Shown here in pieces: positions 51,927 through 61,796 of a stretch of DNA of 64,000 nt. The stretch is from Leptolyngbya sp. FACHB-8. GTDB taxonomy: Bacteria > Cyanobacteriota > Cyanobacteriia > Elainellales > Elainellaceae. Both the position numbers and the translations under genes were made by a program. The stretch's first letter is position 1, and every line of letters begins with the position of its first letter. The notes below the pieces were generated by a model. It had not been told where the DNA came from. It saw nothing but the letters and a program-made list of their open reading frames with translations, and ran no database searches. The DNA lies in NCBI RefSeq assembly GCF_014695575.1, contig NZ_JACJOO010000078.1, forward strand, positions 39,719 to 103,718, read 5' to 3'.

Positions 51927-53008
51927 AGAGCACCTGAAGATAACGGAAATCGAACCTCAATTTGGCAACCTGCTCCGGATGCTGTCGTTAAGTGGAATTC
52001 TCCCGCTAAGGCGGACACTCGTTCTTGCATCCCTTGCAGTCCAAATCCAGCGGTATGCTGGTGGCAATCAAATCCTTTGCCGTTATCTTTGAGCGTTAGG
52101 CAAAGGCAATCCCCGCTGGCTTGGCGAATTGTCACCAGGTCAATCTGTACCTGAGTTGCCTGTGCGTATTTAGAGATATTTGTTAGAGCTTCTTGCACAA
52201 TCCGATGAATTGTTCTCGATACAGATAAAGAAATGCATTTCTTTATATCAATCTGAACGAGTGGGATAATTCCTGTAACTTGTCGAAATCCTTCTACCAA
52301 ATCCAAGATCGTTGCTTCTAAAGATGCTTGATCTGGTTGATCGGCCCGCAGTGTCTTGACAGATTGACGCACTTCCAGCATTGCAGTTTTGCTTAACTGA
52401 TACGCCTGAGTTAGAAAAACTTGGGCTTGAACGGGATCGGTTTGAAGCACACTGATGCTGGCTTGGAGCTGCACAGTCAGCGCCGTCAGGGAATGTCCGA
52501 GCGAATCGTGAATCTCGCGAGCAATGCGATTGCGCTCCTCAATAGCTGCCATTGCTTCAATCTGTTGGTTGAGCGATCGCTCGTGGGCTAAGGCTTGTTG
52601 CAGTTCTGCTTGCAAGCGGCGGAGCGACAGTTGGGTTTCAATCCGAACCATGACTTCTTCAACCTGGAATGGTTTACAAATATAATCCACACCCCCCACT
52701 GAAAAGGCTTTGACTTTATCAATTACTTCGTTTAGGGCACTAATAAAAATCACTGGAATAGTATTCGTTTGCGTATTCTCTTTAAGCAAACGACAAACTT
52801 CGTAGCCATTGATACCTGGCATATTGACATCAAGCAAAATCAGATCTGGCGGTTGTGCCTGTGCACCCATCAATGCTGCCGATCCATTGATCACACCCCG
52901 GACTTTGTAGCCCCGCTCACTCAGTATCGTTGATAACAATCGCAAATTGTCGGGAGCATCATCAATGATAAGAATATCTGCCTTTGTTGAAGATTCACGG
53001 CTCATCAC
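51923..53008 (-). CDS. REC-HisKA_3 histidine kinase (NarX/DesK type)
   Basis: This is a protein of 361 residues. A receiver is at the N-terminus (ILIIDDAPDNLRLLSTIL, Asp in LILLDVNMPGINGYE, Lys in YICKPFQVEE). A coiled coil leads into HisKA_3: EERNRIAREIHDSLGHSLTA, with His in EIHDSLGH. The ATPase part shows HRIVQEALTNISKYAQ and DNGKGFD, GFGLQGMQERV. With no membrane part it is cytosolic and gets input through its receiver, perhaps from the hybrid kinase at 54143. It diverges from the cytochrome gene, with 79 bases between the starts. Confidence 0.92.
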   Translation of the reverse strand: MMSRESSTKADILIIDDAPDNLRLLSTILSERGYKVRGVINGSAALMGAQAQPPDLILLDVNMPGINGYEVCRLLKENTQTNTIPVIFISALNEVIDKVKAFSVGGVDYICKPFQVEEVMVRIETQLSLRRLQAELQQALAHERSLNQQIEAMAAIEERNRIAREIHDSLGHSLTALTVQLQASISVLQTDPVQAQVFLTQAYQLSKTAMLEVRQSVKTLRADQPDQASLEATILDLVEGFRQVTGIIPLVQIDIKKCISLSVSRTIHRIVQEALTNISKYAQATQVQIDLVTIRQASGDCLCLTLKDNGKGFDCHQHTAGFGLQGMQERVSALAGEFHLTTASGAGCQIEVRFPLSSGAL

Positions 53009-53087
53009 TTAACCTGAGCTATATCCGGTGATTATACCCTTTCAGTCATAAGCTCTTGTTTCCAAAACATTCCAAGGGGTACGAATC

Positions 53088-54146
53088 ATGCGATTTGACC
53101 GTCTCGATCGAATATTTCAACGTCCCCAGGAGCGACGACCTCGACGCTGGATTATTTTAGTTGGACTGATTGGAACTGCAATCCTAATCGCACTATTATG
53201 GCAGCGGTTACAGCCTGACCCGATTGCCACATCAACTCAGCCCGAAATCACCATCACGAGTTCACAGAACGAGCCAATTCAACCGATTCCCCTACAAGTT
53301 TCACTAGATAAAAATAAAGTGCAGTTAGGAGAAAAACTCTTTGCTGACACGCGCATTTCCACCAATAATCAGGTATCTTGTCTCAGTTGCCATCACCTGG
53401 ATCAAGGAGGGGCAGATCGACAAGTTCGATCCATTGGAGCAACTGGGGTGCGAACACAGGTAAATACCCCGACGGTTTTCAATATCGGCTACAATTTCCG
53501 GTTTAGTTGGAACGGACGCTTTGAGACGCTAGAGGCTCAGAACGAGGGATTAGCCCAGAACGTGATGGGGCTTTCTTGGGAGCAAGTCATCCCGAAACTT
53601 CAGCAAGTACCCGACTACGTTCAACTATTTAACGCCGTTTATGCTGATGGGATCACCTTGCCCAATGTGATTGATGCGATCGCGGTTTACGAGCGATCCC
53701 TCATTACGCCGAACTCCCGCTTTGATCAATTTTTGCGCGGCGATTACACGGTGTTAACAGTTGAAGAACAGGAGGGCTATCGATTATTTAAAAGTTACGG
53801 CTGTGTGAGTTGTCACCAGGGCGTGAATGTGGGCGGCAATTTGTTCCAGAAATTTGGGGAGATCGGAAATTATTTTGCCGATCGCGGCAACATTACCCCT
53901 GCCGACTATGGGTACTACAACGTGACGGGCAGCGAGAACGATCGATTCGTGTTCCGGGTTCCGAGCCTCAGAAATGTCGCAATCACACCGCCTTATTTTC
54001 ATGATGGCACGGCTCAAACGCTTGAACAAGCGATCGCCGTAATGGCAAAGTATCAACTCGGTCGCCCCCTTCCTCAAGCACACGTTCGTCGCATTGCCCA
54101 ATTTCTAAAGACGCTCACCGGAGAACCTCCCAGGAGTGCATCATGA
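53088..54146 (+). CDS. Di-haem cytochrome c peroxidase / MauG-like protein
   Basis: This is a protein of 352 residues with an uncleaved or cleavable N-terminal membrane segment (WIILVGLIGTAILIALLW). Two haem-binding CxxCH motifs are present: C98-C101-H102 (CLSCHH) and C239-C242-H243 (CVSCHQ). The order follows bacterial CCP/MauG: KVQLGEKLFADTRIS, TPTVFNIGYN, then VPSLRNVAITPPYFHDGTAQ. It acts in the periplasm on peroxide, or oxidises a protein partner. Its stop overlaps the start of the hybrid kinase by ATGA. An AGGGG site precedes the start. Confidence 0.9.
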   Translation: MRFDRLDRIFQRPQERRPRRWIILVGLIGTAILIALLWQRLQPDPIATSTQPEITITSSQNEPIQPIPLQVSLDKNKVQLGEKLFADTRISTNNQVSCLSCHHLDQGGADRQVRSIGATGVRTQVNTPTVFNIGYNFRFSWNGRFETLEAQNEGLAQNVMGLSWEQVIPKLQQVPDYVQLFNAVYADGITLPNVIDAIAVYERSLITPNSRFDQFLRGDYTVLTVEEQEGYRLFKSYGCVSCHQGVNVGGNLFQKFGEIGNYFADRGNITPADYGYYNVTGSENDRFVFRVPSLRNVAITPPYFHDGTAQTLEQAIAVMAKYQLGRPLPQAHVRRIAQFLKTLTGEPPRSAS

Positions 54147-56860
54147 CCCGTGTTGATAGTTTTAATCACAATCGTTCAAGACGATCCAAGCGAGTAGGAC
54201 GTTTTTCTCAATTGCTGTGTTGGAACACAGTGATCTGGATTGGTTTTGCGATCGTGTTGATGGTGTTGTGGAACAAAGCGAATATCCTTGATATTCATCA
54301 ACATAGCCGCTACCTTACACTTTTACGTGAATCGCAAGAGGTTGATGCACGATTGAATCAGCGCGTTTTGGAAGCACGATTAGGGCAGCTTTCCTCCTAC
54401 GATTCCATCGTGACCAAAATGGCTAAATTGAAGCAGATTCAAGCCAACCTGCAACAGATTCCCAGCTTTGTTGATCCCACAGAACATGCTGCCCTAGATC
54501 AATTGCTGCGCCGCCAGCAGGAACTGTTGCAAGCCAAAGAAGCACTGATCAACCAGTTCAATTCCCAAAATGCGGTTTTGAAGAATTCGCTGTCGTATTT
54601 TCCGATTTTAGTTCGCACGCTAGTCGAAAAACCAACAATCGCTCCATCCCAGTCTGAGCAGCTAAATTTGTTCCTTCAGAACGTTCTATTGTTAGATGTA
54701 TTAGGAGACAACGGAGATGTCTCGGCTCAACTCATGCAACAGATTGAACAACTAGAAGCCGATCGATCCAATGAGCCAGAGTTAAAAACGGTGGTCGCTC
54801 ATGCCCAGCTAATTTTACGAGGACAACCCCGATGGGAAGCCCTTCTTCACGGCATTTTGATTATTCCCACCAGAGACACTGGCGAAGCGATTGCAAAAAC
54901 ATACTATCAGTCTTATCAACGAACACTCACAACCGTTGACTTTTATCGATTCTGGTTTTTTGCCATGTGTACGGTTGGGGTGATTGCGATCGCCACGTCG
55001 ATTATTCTCAAGCTGAAGCGCTCAGAACAGGCACTGCGACAAAGTGAAACAAAATTCCGCACCCTGCTCAGTGCCATTCCAGATTTGATGATGCGTTTAA
55101 CTGCCGATGGTACATATTTAGACTTTATTCCAGCAAACAATTTCAAAGTTTATTTGAACCATACAGAACGGGATGTCGTGGGTAAAACTGTATTTGATGT
55201 TCTGCCTGCTAAATTAGCAAAAGAACGGATGGCTTATATTCGGCAAGTACTGCGAACGGGTAAACTACAAGTTTATGAGTATAAGCTAACAAATAATAGT
55301 AAAGTTCAACACTTAGAAAATCGAATTGTTGTGAGCGGTAAAAATGAAGTGCTGATCATTACGAGAGATATTACTGAGCAGAAAAAATCTCAAGAAGAAC
55401 TGCAATGCGCCAAAGAAGCGGCTGAATCCGCAAACAAAGCGAAAAGCATTTTTCTCTCGAATATGAGTCACGAACTCCGAACGCCGTTGAATGTCATTCT
55501 TGGATTTGCCCAACTTCTAAGCTATAGTGATTCCCTCGCCGCTCAGCAACAACAACATTTAGATGCGATAAGCCGCAGTGGAGAACATTTATTGATGTTG
55601 ATCAATGACGTTCTAGAAATGTCGAAAATTGAAGCAGGTCGCATCACTTTAAATGAAACCGACGTTGATCTTGATGCCGTCATCTCAACCCTACAACAGA
55701 TGTTTCAATTTAAGGCAGAGTCTAAAGGGCTGCAATTAATGGTGGAACAATCTTCTGATTTACCGCAATATATTCGCACCGATGAAAGCAAACTGCGTCA
55801 AGTATTGGTCAATCTATTAGGGAATGCCGTTAAATTTACCCAAACTGGAGCGATCGTTCTGCGCGTCCAATGGCAACCTGACACGAACACCCTTCACTTC
55901 GCAGTGTCCGATACTGGTATTGGCATTGCACCGGAGGAACGCGATCGCATCTTTGATCCCTTTGCTCAAGCTAAGGCGACACAGCAATCCCATCAGGGGA
56001 TACCCCTGCAAGCCCAGGACGGCACCGGGCTCGGCTTAGCGATCAGTCATCGGTTTGTTCAGCTATTGGGCGGAGAGATCTGGGTTGAAAGTCAGATCGG
56101 AGATGGCTCAACGTTTCACTTCACGATTCAGGCACCAATAGCTGAAAGAGATGGCATCCTGATTCAGTCGAGCCAACGCCAAGTCATTGGGTTAGAACCA
56201 GGGCAACCCACGTACCGCATCCTGATTGTGGAAGACAAACTCGAGAATCGCCAACTCCTGGTGGAGTTATTGCGTCCCATTGGGTTTGAGGTGCAGGAGG
56301 CGAGCAATGGACAGGATGCGATTGAGCAATGGAAAGCTTGGTCGCCGCACTTAATCTGTCTAGATTTACGGATGCCCGTGTTAGATGGCTATCAAGTCGC
56401 AGAACAGATTCGTACCCAGCGGCAAAACAATGAAGCCCCGACCATCATCATTGCCATCACAGGCAGTGCCTTTGAAGAAGACCGAGATCAGGCGTTAGCA
56501 GCGGGGTGTGATGATTTCGTACGAAAGCCGTTTCGAGCAGAGATTATTTTTGAAAAGATCGCACAGTACTTAGGAGTCCGCTACCGCTACGCAGCAGAAC
56601 CAGGATCACTGTCCCTTCACACCTCGGTTCTCACCCCTGAAATGATTGAAGTAGTCCATCTGAACCAAATGCCACCCGCTTGGCAAACCCAATTGCATCA
56701 GGCAGCAATTTGCGTCGATGCAGAGGTCATTAGGCAATTGATCGAACAAATTCCAGAGTCGCAAGCAGATTTAGCAAAAGCTTTAACCCACCTTGTTGAT
56801 CAGTTTCAGTTTGAAGAAATTGTTGCAAGAACTAAGCAGCTATTGCTGAAGATTGATTAA
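54143..56860 (+). CDS. Membrane hybrid histidine kinase (periplasmic sensor-PAS-HK-REC)
   Basis: This is a protein of 905 residues. Two membrane segments (about 28-48 and 268-290) enclose a helical periplasmic sensor of about 220 residues that looks like a DAHL-type domain (RESQEVDARLNQRVLEARLG). PAS is at about 300-420, HisKA has FLSNMSHELRTPLNVILGFA (His near 441), then the ATPase with GTGLGLAISHRFVQLLGG. The receiver at 690-810 has RILIVEDKLENRQLL and Asp in LICLDLRMPVLDG. A helical tail follows. It overlaps the cytochrome gene by four bases, and a sugar-binding-type lipoprotein gene follows, so it probably senses a periplasmic signal. Confidence 0.92.
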   Translation: MTRVDSFNHNRSRRSKRVGRFSQLLCWNTVIWIGFAIVLMVLWNKANILDIHQHSRYLTLLRESQEVDARLNQRVLEARLGQLSSYDSIVTKMAKLKQIQANLQQIPSFVDPTEHAALDQLLRRQQELLQAKEALINQFNSQNAVLKNSLSYFPILVRTLVEKPTIAPSQSEQLNLFLQNVLLLDVLGDNGDVSAQLMQQIEQLEADRSNEPELKTVVAHAQLILRGQPRWEALLHGILIIPTRDTGEAIAKTYYQSYQRTLTTVDFYRFWFFAMCTVGVIAIATSIILKLKRSEQALRQSETKFRTLLSAIPDLMMRLTADGTYLDFIPANNFKVYLNHTERDVVGKTVFDVLPAKLAKERMAYIRQVLRTGKLQVYEYKLTNNSKVQHLENRIVVSGKNEVLIITRDITEQKKSQEELQCAKEAAESANKAKSIFLSNMSHELRTPLNVILGFAQLLSYSDSLAAQQQQHLDAISRSGEHLLMLINDVLEMSKIEAGRITLNETDVDLDAVISTLQQMFQFKAESKGLQLMVEQSSDLPQYIRTDESKLRQVLVNLLGNAVKFTQTGAIVLRVQWQPDTNTLHFAVSDTGIGIAPEERDRIFDPFAQAKATQQSHQGIPLQAQDGTGLGLAISHRFVQLLGGEIWVESQIGDGSTFHFTIQAPIAERDGILIQSSQRQVIGLEPGQPTYRILIVEDKLENRQLLVELLRPIGFEVQEASNGQDAIEQWKAWSPHLICLDLRMPVLDGYQVAEQIRTQRQNNEAPTIIIAITGSAFEEDRDQALAAGCDDFVRKPFRAEIIFEKIAQYLGVRYRYAAEPGSLSLHTSVLTPEMIEVVHLNQMPPAWQTQLHQAAICVDAEVIRQLIEQIPESQADLAKALTHLVDQFQFEEIVARTKQLLLKID

Positions 56861-56917
56861 GAAAAAGGGGTGTAGATTCGTTACCGTTTCTCGATCAGAC
56901 TTTAAGGCAGGGTGCAC

Positions 56918-58105
56918 ATGAATACGATAGTTAGATTTGCTTGTTGGTTTTCCCCTTTAATAAGTGTTTTACTATTTGCGGCTTGTAGTCATCAAAATAA
57001 TGCTGAAAACAATATAGACACGAATACGATAAACAATCCATCTATAAGTACAAACACTACAAAATTTGCTACGGCGAAAGGATGTAAGAATGTTGGAATT
57101 TTGTTACCGGAATCAGATTCTTCAATCAGATATGAGACTTACGATCATCCCTTGCTAGAAAAAGAAATTAAGCAAGCGATTCCAGGCGTCACAGTTCAAT
57201 ACGCTAACGCAAACAACAATGCGAACACTCAACAGAACCAGGCAGAAGAGGCACTGATGAAGGGAGCTTGTATTCTTGTGGTTGGTCCGCAGAATAGTGA
57301 TAAAGCGTCGGTGATTGTGCAACGAGCGAAAGCTAGCCGGGTTCCGGTGATTGCCTACGATCGCTTAATTCAAGACCCAGACACTGCCTTCTATGTTTCG
57401 TTTAATAATGTTCGTGTTGGTGAACTACAAGGACAATACATTGTTGATCAGTTTCATAAAGGCGAATTTGGTCTGAAGCCCGGTGCAAATCTGGTGATGA
57501 TCCATGGAGCGCAAACAGATAACAATGCCTTGCGGTTCAGAGAAGGTGCGCTGAAAGCATTGCAGCCGTTGATTGATAGCAAAAAGATTAATCTAGTTTT
57601 CGACCAATATACGCCGAACTGGGATAGTGCTCAGGCACAATCGAGTATGGAAAGGCTGCTGACGCAGCAGCAAAATGTTCAGATTGCTTATGTTGCAAAT
57701 GATGGAATGGCGAATGCGGCGATTGCAGCGCTGAGGGCGCAGAATCTAGATGGCAGGGTGTTAGTGACGGGACAAGATGCGACTGTCACAGGAATTCAGA
57801 ACATTCTCACGGGTGATCAGGTGATGACGGTTTATAAACCGATCGCGAAACAGGCGCAAGTGACGGCGCAGGTAGTCGCGGCGTTGAGCAATGGAACTGA
57901 TCCGAGAACCTTGGTAAATGGGCAAACGGCATTGGAACCAGGAGGACAGTTGGCAACCGTGTTGTTAGATCCGATCGTAGTGGATAAATTGAATATTCAG
58001 CAGACAGTGATTGCGGATGGATATTTGACGAGGGAGCAGATTTGTCATGGATTAAATGATGACACGACGGGAATCTGTCGCAATATTGCTCATGCAAAGC
58101 AGTAG
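56918..58105 (+). CDS. Periplasmic sugar-binding-type lipoprotein (XylF-like)
   Basis: This is a protein of 395 residues with a lipobox (LLFAAC, Cys23) and a long Asn/Thr-rich linker. The binding-protein fold follows type I sugar-binding proteins such as XylF: VGILLPESDSSIRYETYD, SRVPVIAYDRLIQDPDTAFY, then VLVTGQDATVTGIQNILTG. The D-R-L-I segment and Q-D-A-T match the xylose-protein pattern. No ABC permease or ATPase is nearby; instead it ends an operon with a kinase and a cytochrome. A role as signal receptor for the kinase is likely. The ATG at 56918 has AAGG upstream. Confidence 0.88.
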   Translation: MNTIVRFACWFSPLISVLLFAACSHQNNAENNIDTNTINNPSISTNTTKFATAKGCKNVGILLPESDSSIRYETYDHPLLEKEIKQAIPGVTVQYANANNNANTQQNQAEEALMKGACILVVGPQNSDKASVIVQRAKASRVPVIAYDRLIQDPDTAFYVSFNNVRVGELQGQYIVDQFHKGEFGLKPGANLVMIHGAQTDNNALRFREGALKALQPLIDSKKINLVFDQYTPNWDSAQAQSSMERLLTQQQNVQIAYVANDGMANAAIAALRAQNLDGRVLVTGQDATVTGIQNILTGDQVMTVYKPIAKQAQVTAQVVAALSNGTDPRTLVNGQTALEPGGQLATVLLDPIVVDKLNIQQTVIADGYLTREQICHGLNDDTTGICRNIAHAKQ

Positions 58106-58300
58106 ATAGATCTTCGGTTTGAAGGGAATCCAGTTACTGTCGAGGATCGAGAGAGTAACCCTGCAATGCGAAACCTGTTACTGATCGCCAGATAGGAACA
58201 GCAGGAAGTAGACGCACAGGCAATTTTGAATGCAGAGGATTTAATGTACAGCGAACTCCTCATGTTGGAACTCCCGTAGTGCTTTCATTCGGCACTATGA

Positions 58301-58801
58301 TTGAAGAATTTAAAAAAATTCCTCCAACGGGTGCCTGCTAACGAAGCGGTGCTGGAACGATTAGCTCAACCTCAAAACCTCGAAGTTGTCCTACAGCGAG
58401 GAGGAGAAGCCGAAATGGACGAGATGTGGAGTTTCGGTGGCAACAAAAAACAAGAGCGATGGTTGTGGCATGCGATCGATCATCCAACGGGTGAGATTCT
58501 CGCTTACGTCCTGGCTCCTCACGTTGACGTTGCGTTGAAAGAGTTAATGGCACTGTTAGCCCCTTTTGGTATTCATCGTTTTTACACCGATGGTTGGGGC
58601 GCGTATGCCAGAGTCCTTGATGAAAATACTCATGAGGTTGGTAAACGCCATACCCAGAAGATTGAGCGCAAGCATCTCAACCTATGGACTCGAATCAAAC
58701 GATTAGCACGCAAAACGATTTGTTTTTCAACGTCTGAACGATTACACGATACTGTTATTGGGCCATTCATCAACCGTTATGAGTTGGGTCGGGTCGTTTA
58801 G
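58301..58801 (+). pseudogene. IS1-type transposase, 5'-truncated
   Basis: The frame holds the catalytic part of an IS1 InsB-like protein: EMDEMWSFGGNKKQERWLWH, then FYTDGWGAYARV, and a late KIERKHLNLWTRIKRLARKT, giving Asp, Asp and Glu of the DDE type. The zinc-finger N-terminal region (InsA part) is missing, and the preceding 200 bases show no inverted repeat. GG replaces the common VG in WSFVGNKK. Confidence 0.85.
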
Positions 58802-58872
58802 CCCCACCCACACGTCTAGAACACCACCGAAAATGACAACCCTCTCTATAGATCACACACTGTACTTGCCGA

Positions 58873-59340
58873 TCATTTGCTGCTCCTTCCTATCACTTCT
58901 ACCACAGCCGTCACTAGTTCATCGGGGTCGGTTGGCTTGGGCAGATGCTTTTGAAAGCCTGAAAATGCTAACTTTTGGCAATCTTCTTCAGTGAACAGCC
59001 CCGTCACTGCAATGGCTGGAAGCTGTTTTCCCTCTGCCACTGTGATCGCAGTGACTTTTTGAAGCAACGTGTATCCATCTTCATCAGGAAGGCAAATGTC
59101 ACTGATCAAAACATCAGGGCAAGCTTGCTGGACAGCCAAGACTGCGGCCTGACTCGAAGCAACTTCAATCACCTTTGCACCTTCGGTTTCCAGTATGAAG
59201 CAAAATAGATTGCTGGTATCGATATCATTATCCACGACCAGCACCCGCAATCCAACGAGAACTGGCGACCGATTTTTAGCGCCGTGTCCCTGATTGTTTT
59301 CCTTCACGAGGAAATTGTTATCCGTGTAATTAAACATCAT
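58873..59340 (-). CDS. Single-domain response regulator
   Basis: This is a protein of 155 residues. After about 33 N-terminal residues comes one receiver domain: RVLVVDNDIDTSNLFCFIL, with Asp in VLISDICLPDEDGYTLL, a switch Thr in IAVTGLFTEED and Lys in HLPKPTDPDEL. One of the acidic pair is Asn (VDND), a common variant. There is no output domain. It resembles the receivers of the multi-domain kinases at 14-22 kb. The ATG at 59340 is preferred over a TTG at 59361. Confidence 0.88.
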   Translation of the reverse strand: MMFNYTDNNFLVKENNQGHGAKNRSPVLVGLRVLVVDNDIDTSNLFCFILETEGAKVIEVASSQAAVLAVQQACPDVLISDICLPDEDGYTLLQKVTAITVAEGKQLPAIAVTGLFTEEDCQKLAFSGFQKHLPKPTDPDELVTAVVEVIGRSSK

Positions 59341-59512
59341 AAATTCAGCCGTGAAGGGCAAGATTACGAATGTTAAGCGCTGCGATCTCGCTCAATACAA
59401 TAACAATGCACACCGCTGGGCAGATTAAATCTGAGCAAGCATTCGTCAGCATAGTGCAAGGCTGTTCAAATCTTGATTTAATTAGCCTTTCTTCCTTAAA
59501 AATCAAATTATT

Positions 59513-59914
59513 GTGACTGTTTCTCATCGTCGTTATGTGCTGGTTGTGGATGACCTCATCGACAACTTGACCCTCATGCAATGTGTTTTAGATCTAGCAG
59601 GGTATCTGGTGAGTACTGTCACCACTGGCACGGCAGCGATCGCCACCGTGCAACGCGCTCCCCCTTGCTTGATTTTGCTCGATGTGATGATGCCGGATCT
59701 CAGTGGCATCGAGGTGACCCGACAGCTTCGCCAAGAGCAGGAGTTGCCGTTGATTCCCATCTTGCTGCTCACAGCCGACCACGAGATCACGCTGGAGCAA
59801 GCGTTGGAGATCGGAGCAAACGGAGTCCTGCACAAACCGCTTGATTTGGACGAGGTGTTGTCAAAAGTCGAGGCTTACTGTAGGTTCAATGAGCAAGCCT
59901 TCAATCGAGACTGA
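59513..59914 (+). CDS. Single-domain response regulator
   Basis: This is a protein of 133 residues from a GTG start. One receiver domain is visible: YVLVVDDLIDNLTLMQCVL, phospho-acceptor Asp in LILLDVMMPDLSGIEV, Thr in LLLTADHEI and Lys in LHKPLDLDEV. It diverges from the receiver gene at 58873, with 172 bases between. No kinase is adjacent. Confidence 0.87.
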   Translation: MTVSHRRYVLVVDDLIDNLTLMQCVLDLAGYLVSTVTTGTAAIATVQRAPPCLILLDVMMPDLSGIEVTRQLRQEQELPLIPILLLTADHEITLEQALEIGANGVLHKPLDLDEVLSKVEAYCRFNEQAFNRD

Positions 59915-59989
59915 TTTCATCGTAAAGAAATCGATCGCGCCAGTCGGTCGAATTTTCAACATAAAGATACTTTTCTATCCAAAGAAGGA

Positions 59990-60712
59990 CTACGCTGTCT
60001 CACTGCCTAATAGATGAGCAAACTCGCTTTGAATGACCCCGTAGCACTCACAAGCAAACTCTTCTAGCCCCGATTGATCGAGAATCGTGATTTTGCCGCG
60101 TGTGTAGCGAATCAGTCCGGCTTGGCTGAGGTTGCCAGCCGCCACGGTCACACTAGAGCGACGAGTTCCCAACATCTGACCCATGAATTCTTGTGTGAGC
60201 GAGAACTCATTCTTCTGCACACTGTCGCGCACGAGCAAAAGCCAACGGGCAAGACGTTCTTCAGTGGTGTGAAACCGATTGCAAGCAGCACATTGAGACG
60301 CTTGCGTGAACAGTGCTTGAACGTAGCGCAGCAGCAAGCGCTGCAACGGTCCACCGCGATCGAATTCGGCTCTCAGCACCGCTGCATCCATCCGCATCGC
60401 ACTATCTGCAACCTGCACAATGGCTCGATGTGCCTTTGTTCTGTTGCCTAAAACCGAAAAAATTCCGGCCATTCCCTCTTGCCCAACCAGACCGATTTCG
60501 AGGACAGAACCATCGAGCATGGGGGCGATCAATGAAATCACGGAATGATGAGGAAAATAAACGTGCGGCGCAGGCTCATCAATTTCGTAGATGACTTGCT
60601 CTAAAACTAGTGAAACCTGCTGCAAATGGGGCAGCAGCCGCTGATAGACTTCAGTAGGTAAAGCCGCAAGTAGCCGATTGACGGGAACACCAGAATCTTG
60701 ATTGATGGACAT
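59990..60712 (-). CDS. Crp/Fnr-family transcription regulator
   Basis: This is a protein of 240 residues with a strong GGGAGG site. The N-terminal cyclic-nucleotide-type domain spans 20-145 (VIYEIDEPAPHVYFPHHSVI, GSVLEIGLVGQEGMAGIF), but it lacks the RSA motif that binds cAMP. The HTH domain spans 160-225: ERLARWLLLVRD, LTQEFMGQMLGTRRSSVTVA. Two Cys residues (QCAAC) lie between the two domains and might sense redox state; this is a guess. Its targets are unknown. It is monocistronic. Confidence 0.88.
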   Translation of the reverse strand: MSINQDSGVPVNRLLAALPTEVYQRLLPHLQQVSLVLEQVIYEIDEPAPHVYFPHHSVISLIAPMLDGSVLEIGLVGQEGMAGIFSVLGNRTKAHRAIVQVADSAMRMDAAVLRAEFDRGGPLQRLLLRYVQALFTQASQCAACNRFHTTEERLARWLLLVRDSVQKNEFSLTQEFMGQMLGTRRSSVTVAAGNLSQAGLIRYTRGKITILDQSGLEEFACECYGVIQSEFAHLLGSETA

Positions 60713-60919
60713 GAGTACCTCCCTTTAAATGTGCCAAGTCGAGAAAATCAACTGTCAGCACAAGGGAGGGACGCTGTAATCCACTCCAATATGGCAATAG
60801 AAACTTTTCTAGTTCCACGACAACCTGCCGGAACTATCTTCACACTAGCAAAAGTTGGTGATTTAGGAGCAGATTATCCATAATGGAAATAATCTTTGCT
60901 TTCTCTACCTGAGATCTTG

Positions 60920-61677
60920 CACCATTCTCAGTAAGGGTTGCCAAAGAGCCATTTCGAGTTTGGCGGGGGAAGGGCTATGCCAGTCTGGCTCAGTTGGGCC
61001 GCAAGTTGTTGGCGACGGTGCCCAAGTCCTTGCTCAACGGTCGAGTGGTTCTGATGCAGGCCGATATCGAGTTTGGTACTCTCCAGTTTCTCGATGCGGT
61101 TCGTAAACGTTCTTGGCGACCTGTCGTTGGCCTGCGGAGCAATCGTACGCTCAAGGACGGTCGCTGCCTCAAAGACCTCTACCGTCATGACAAGCGTGGT
61201 CTACAAGTGTATCTCAAGGGCATGGACTATCCCCTGACCGTGTCCTGGTTTTGGCTCAAACAGGCCGATGGCAAACGAGAACTGCGATTTGTCGCGTCCA
61301 CCTATCCGTATTCAGGAGCCTATCTGGTGCAGTTGGGACGCAAGCGTTGGGCCATCGAAGGCTTTTTCAAAACAGCTAAACATCGGTTTGGGCTTCATTG
61401 TTTTGGTCAAGGAACCACGCTAGGAGTATATCGTTGGCTCATTTTGTCGTTGATTGCTTATTTGTTAGCGCATTGGATTGACCAATAGTCACTGCCTCCT
61501 ATGCTGGACTGGAAAGCGGCTAGCCGTTTAGCTCTGGAAACTTTATTGCCCGTGATTGTCTGGTTTCAATTACTCAAACAGATCCGAATGAGTACAGATA
61601 TTGCGGCACAGTATGGGTTTGAAATTGTTCTCAAATTCTTGCCTGACCAGGCTTACTGGAAAAGGTTCAAGATCTGA
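60920..61677 (+). pseudogene. IS4-like transposase fragment with in-frame stop
   Basis: The frame opens without a start codon (KEPFRVWRGKGYASLAQLGR) and reaches the DDE glutamate region RWAIEGFFKTAKHRFGLHCF, which keeps the R-x3-E-x6-K part of the YREK signature. A TAG at 61486 interrupts; beyond it the same frame continues (DWKAASRLALETLLPVIVWF, then DQAYWKRFKI) to a TGA at 61677. The N-terminal half is gone. So both a truncation and a nonsense mutation are present. Confidence 0.8.
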
Positions 61678-61683
61678 GATATC

Positions 61684-61788
61684 CTAATTCGACCCGCTCA
61701 TGGGTAAATTCATTCCTGGAAATTTCCTTAGTGTTCCTGGTGGTGAAATTTGCTCTACAACTTCCAGTGCTTCTTCAAAATTCATCAT
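61684..61788 (-). CDS. Short peptide gene coupled to a LuxR-type gene (34 aa)
   Basis: An AGGAGG site that overlaps the stop of the LuxR-type gene is followed, at good spacing, by ATGATG. The peptide is MMNFEEALEVVEQISPPGTL and fourteen further residues ending MSGSN. It has an acidic amphipathic helix and then a Pro/Gly-rich tail. I recognise no family. The strong ribosome site and tight coupling argue for real translation, although it could be the start of a larger gene cut off by the transposase fragment. Confidence 0.45.
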   Translation of the reverse strand: MMNFEEALEVVEQISPPGTLRKFPGMNLPMSGSN

Positions 61789-61796
61789 TGAACCTC

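Noticed and set aside
56918..58105. Naming the binding protein xylF with a xylose transporter
   Set aside because: No permease or ATPase gene accompanies it; the neighbours are signalling genes.
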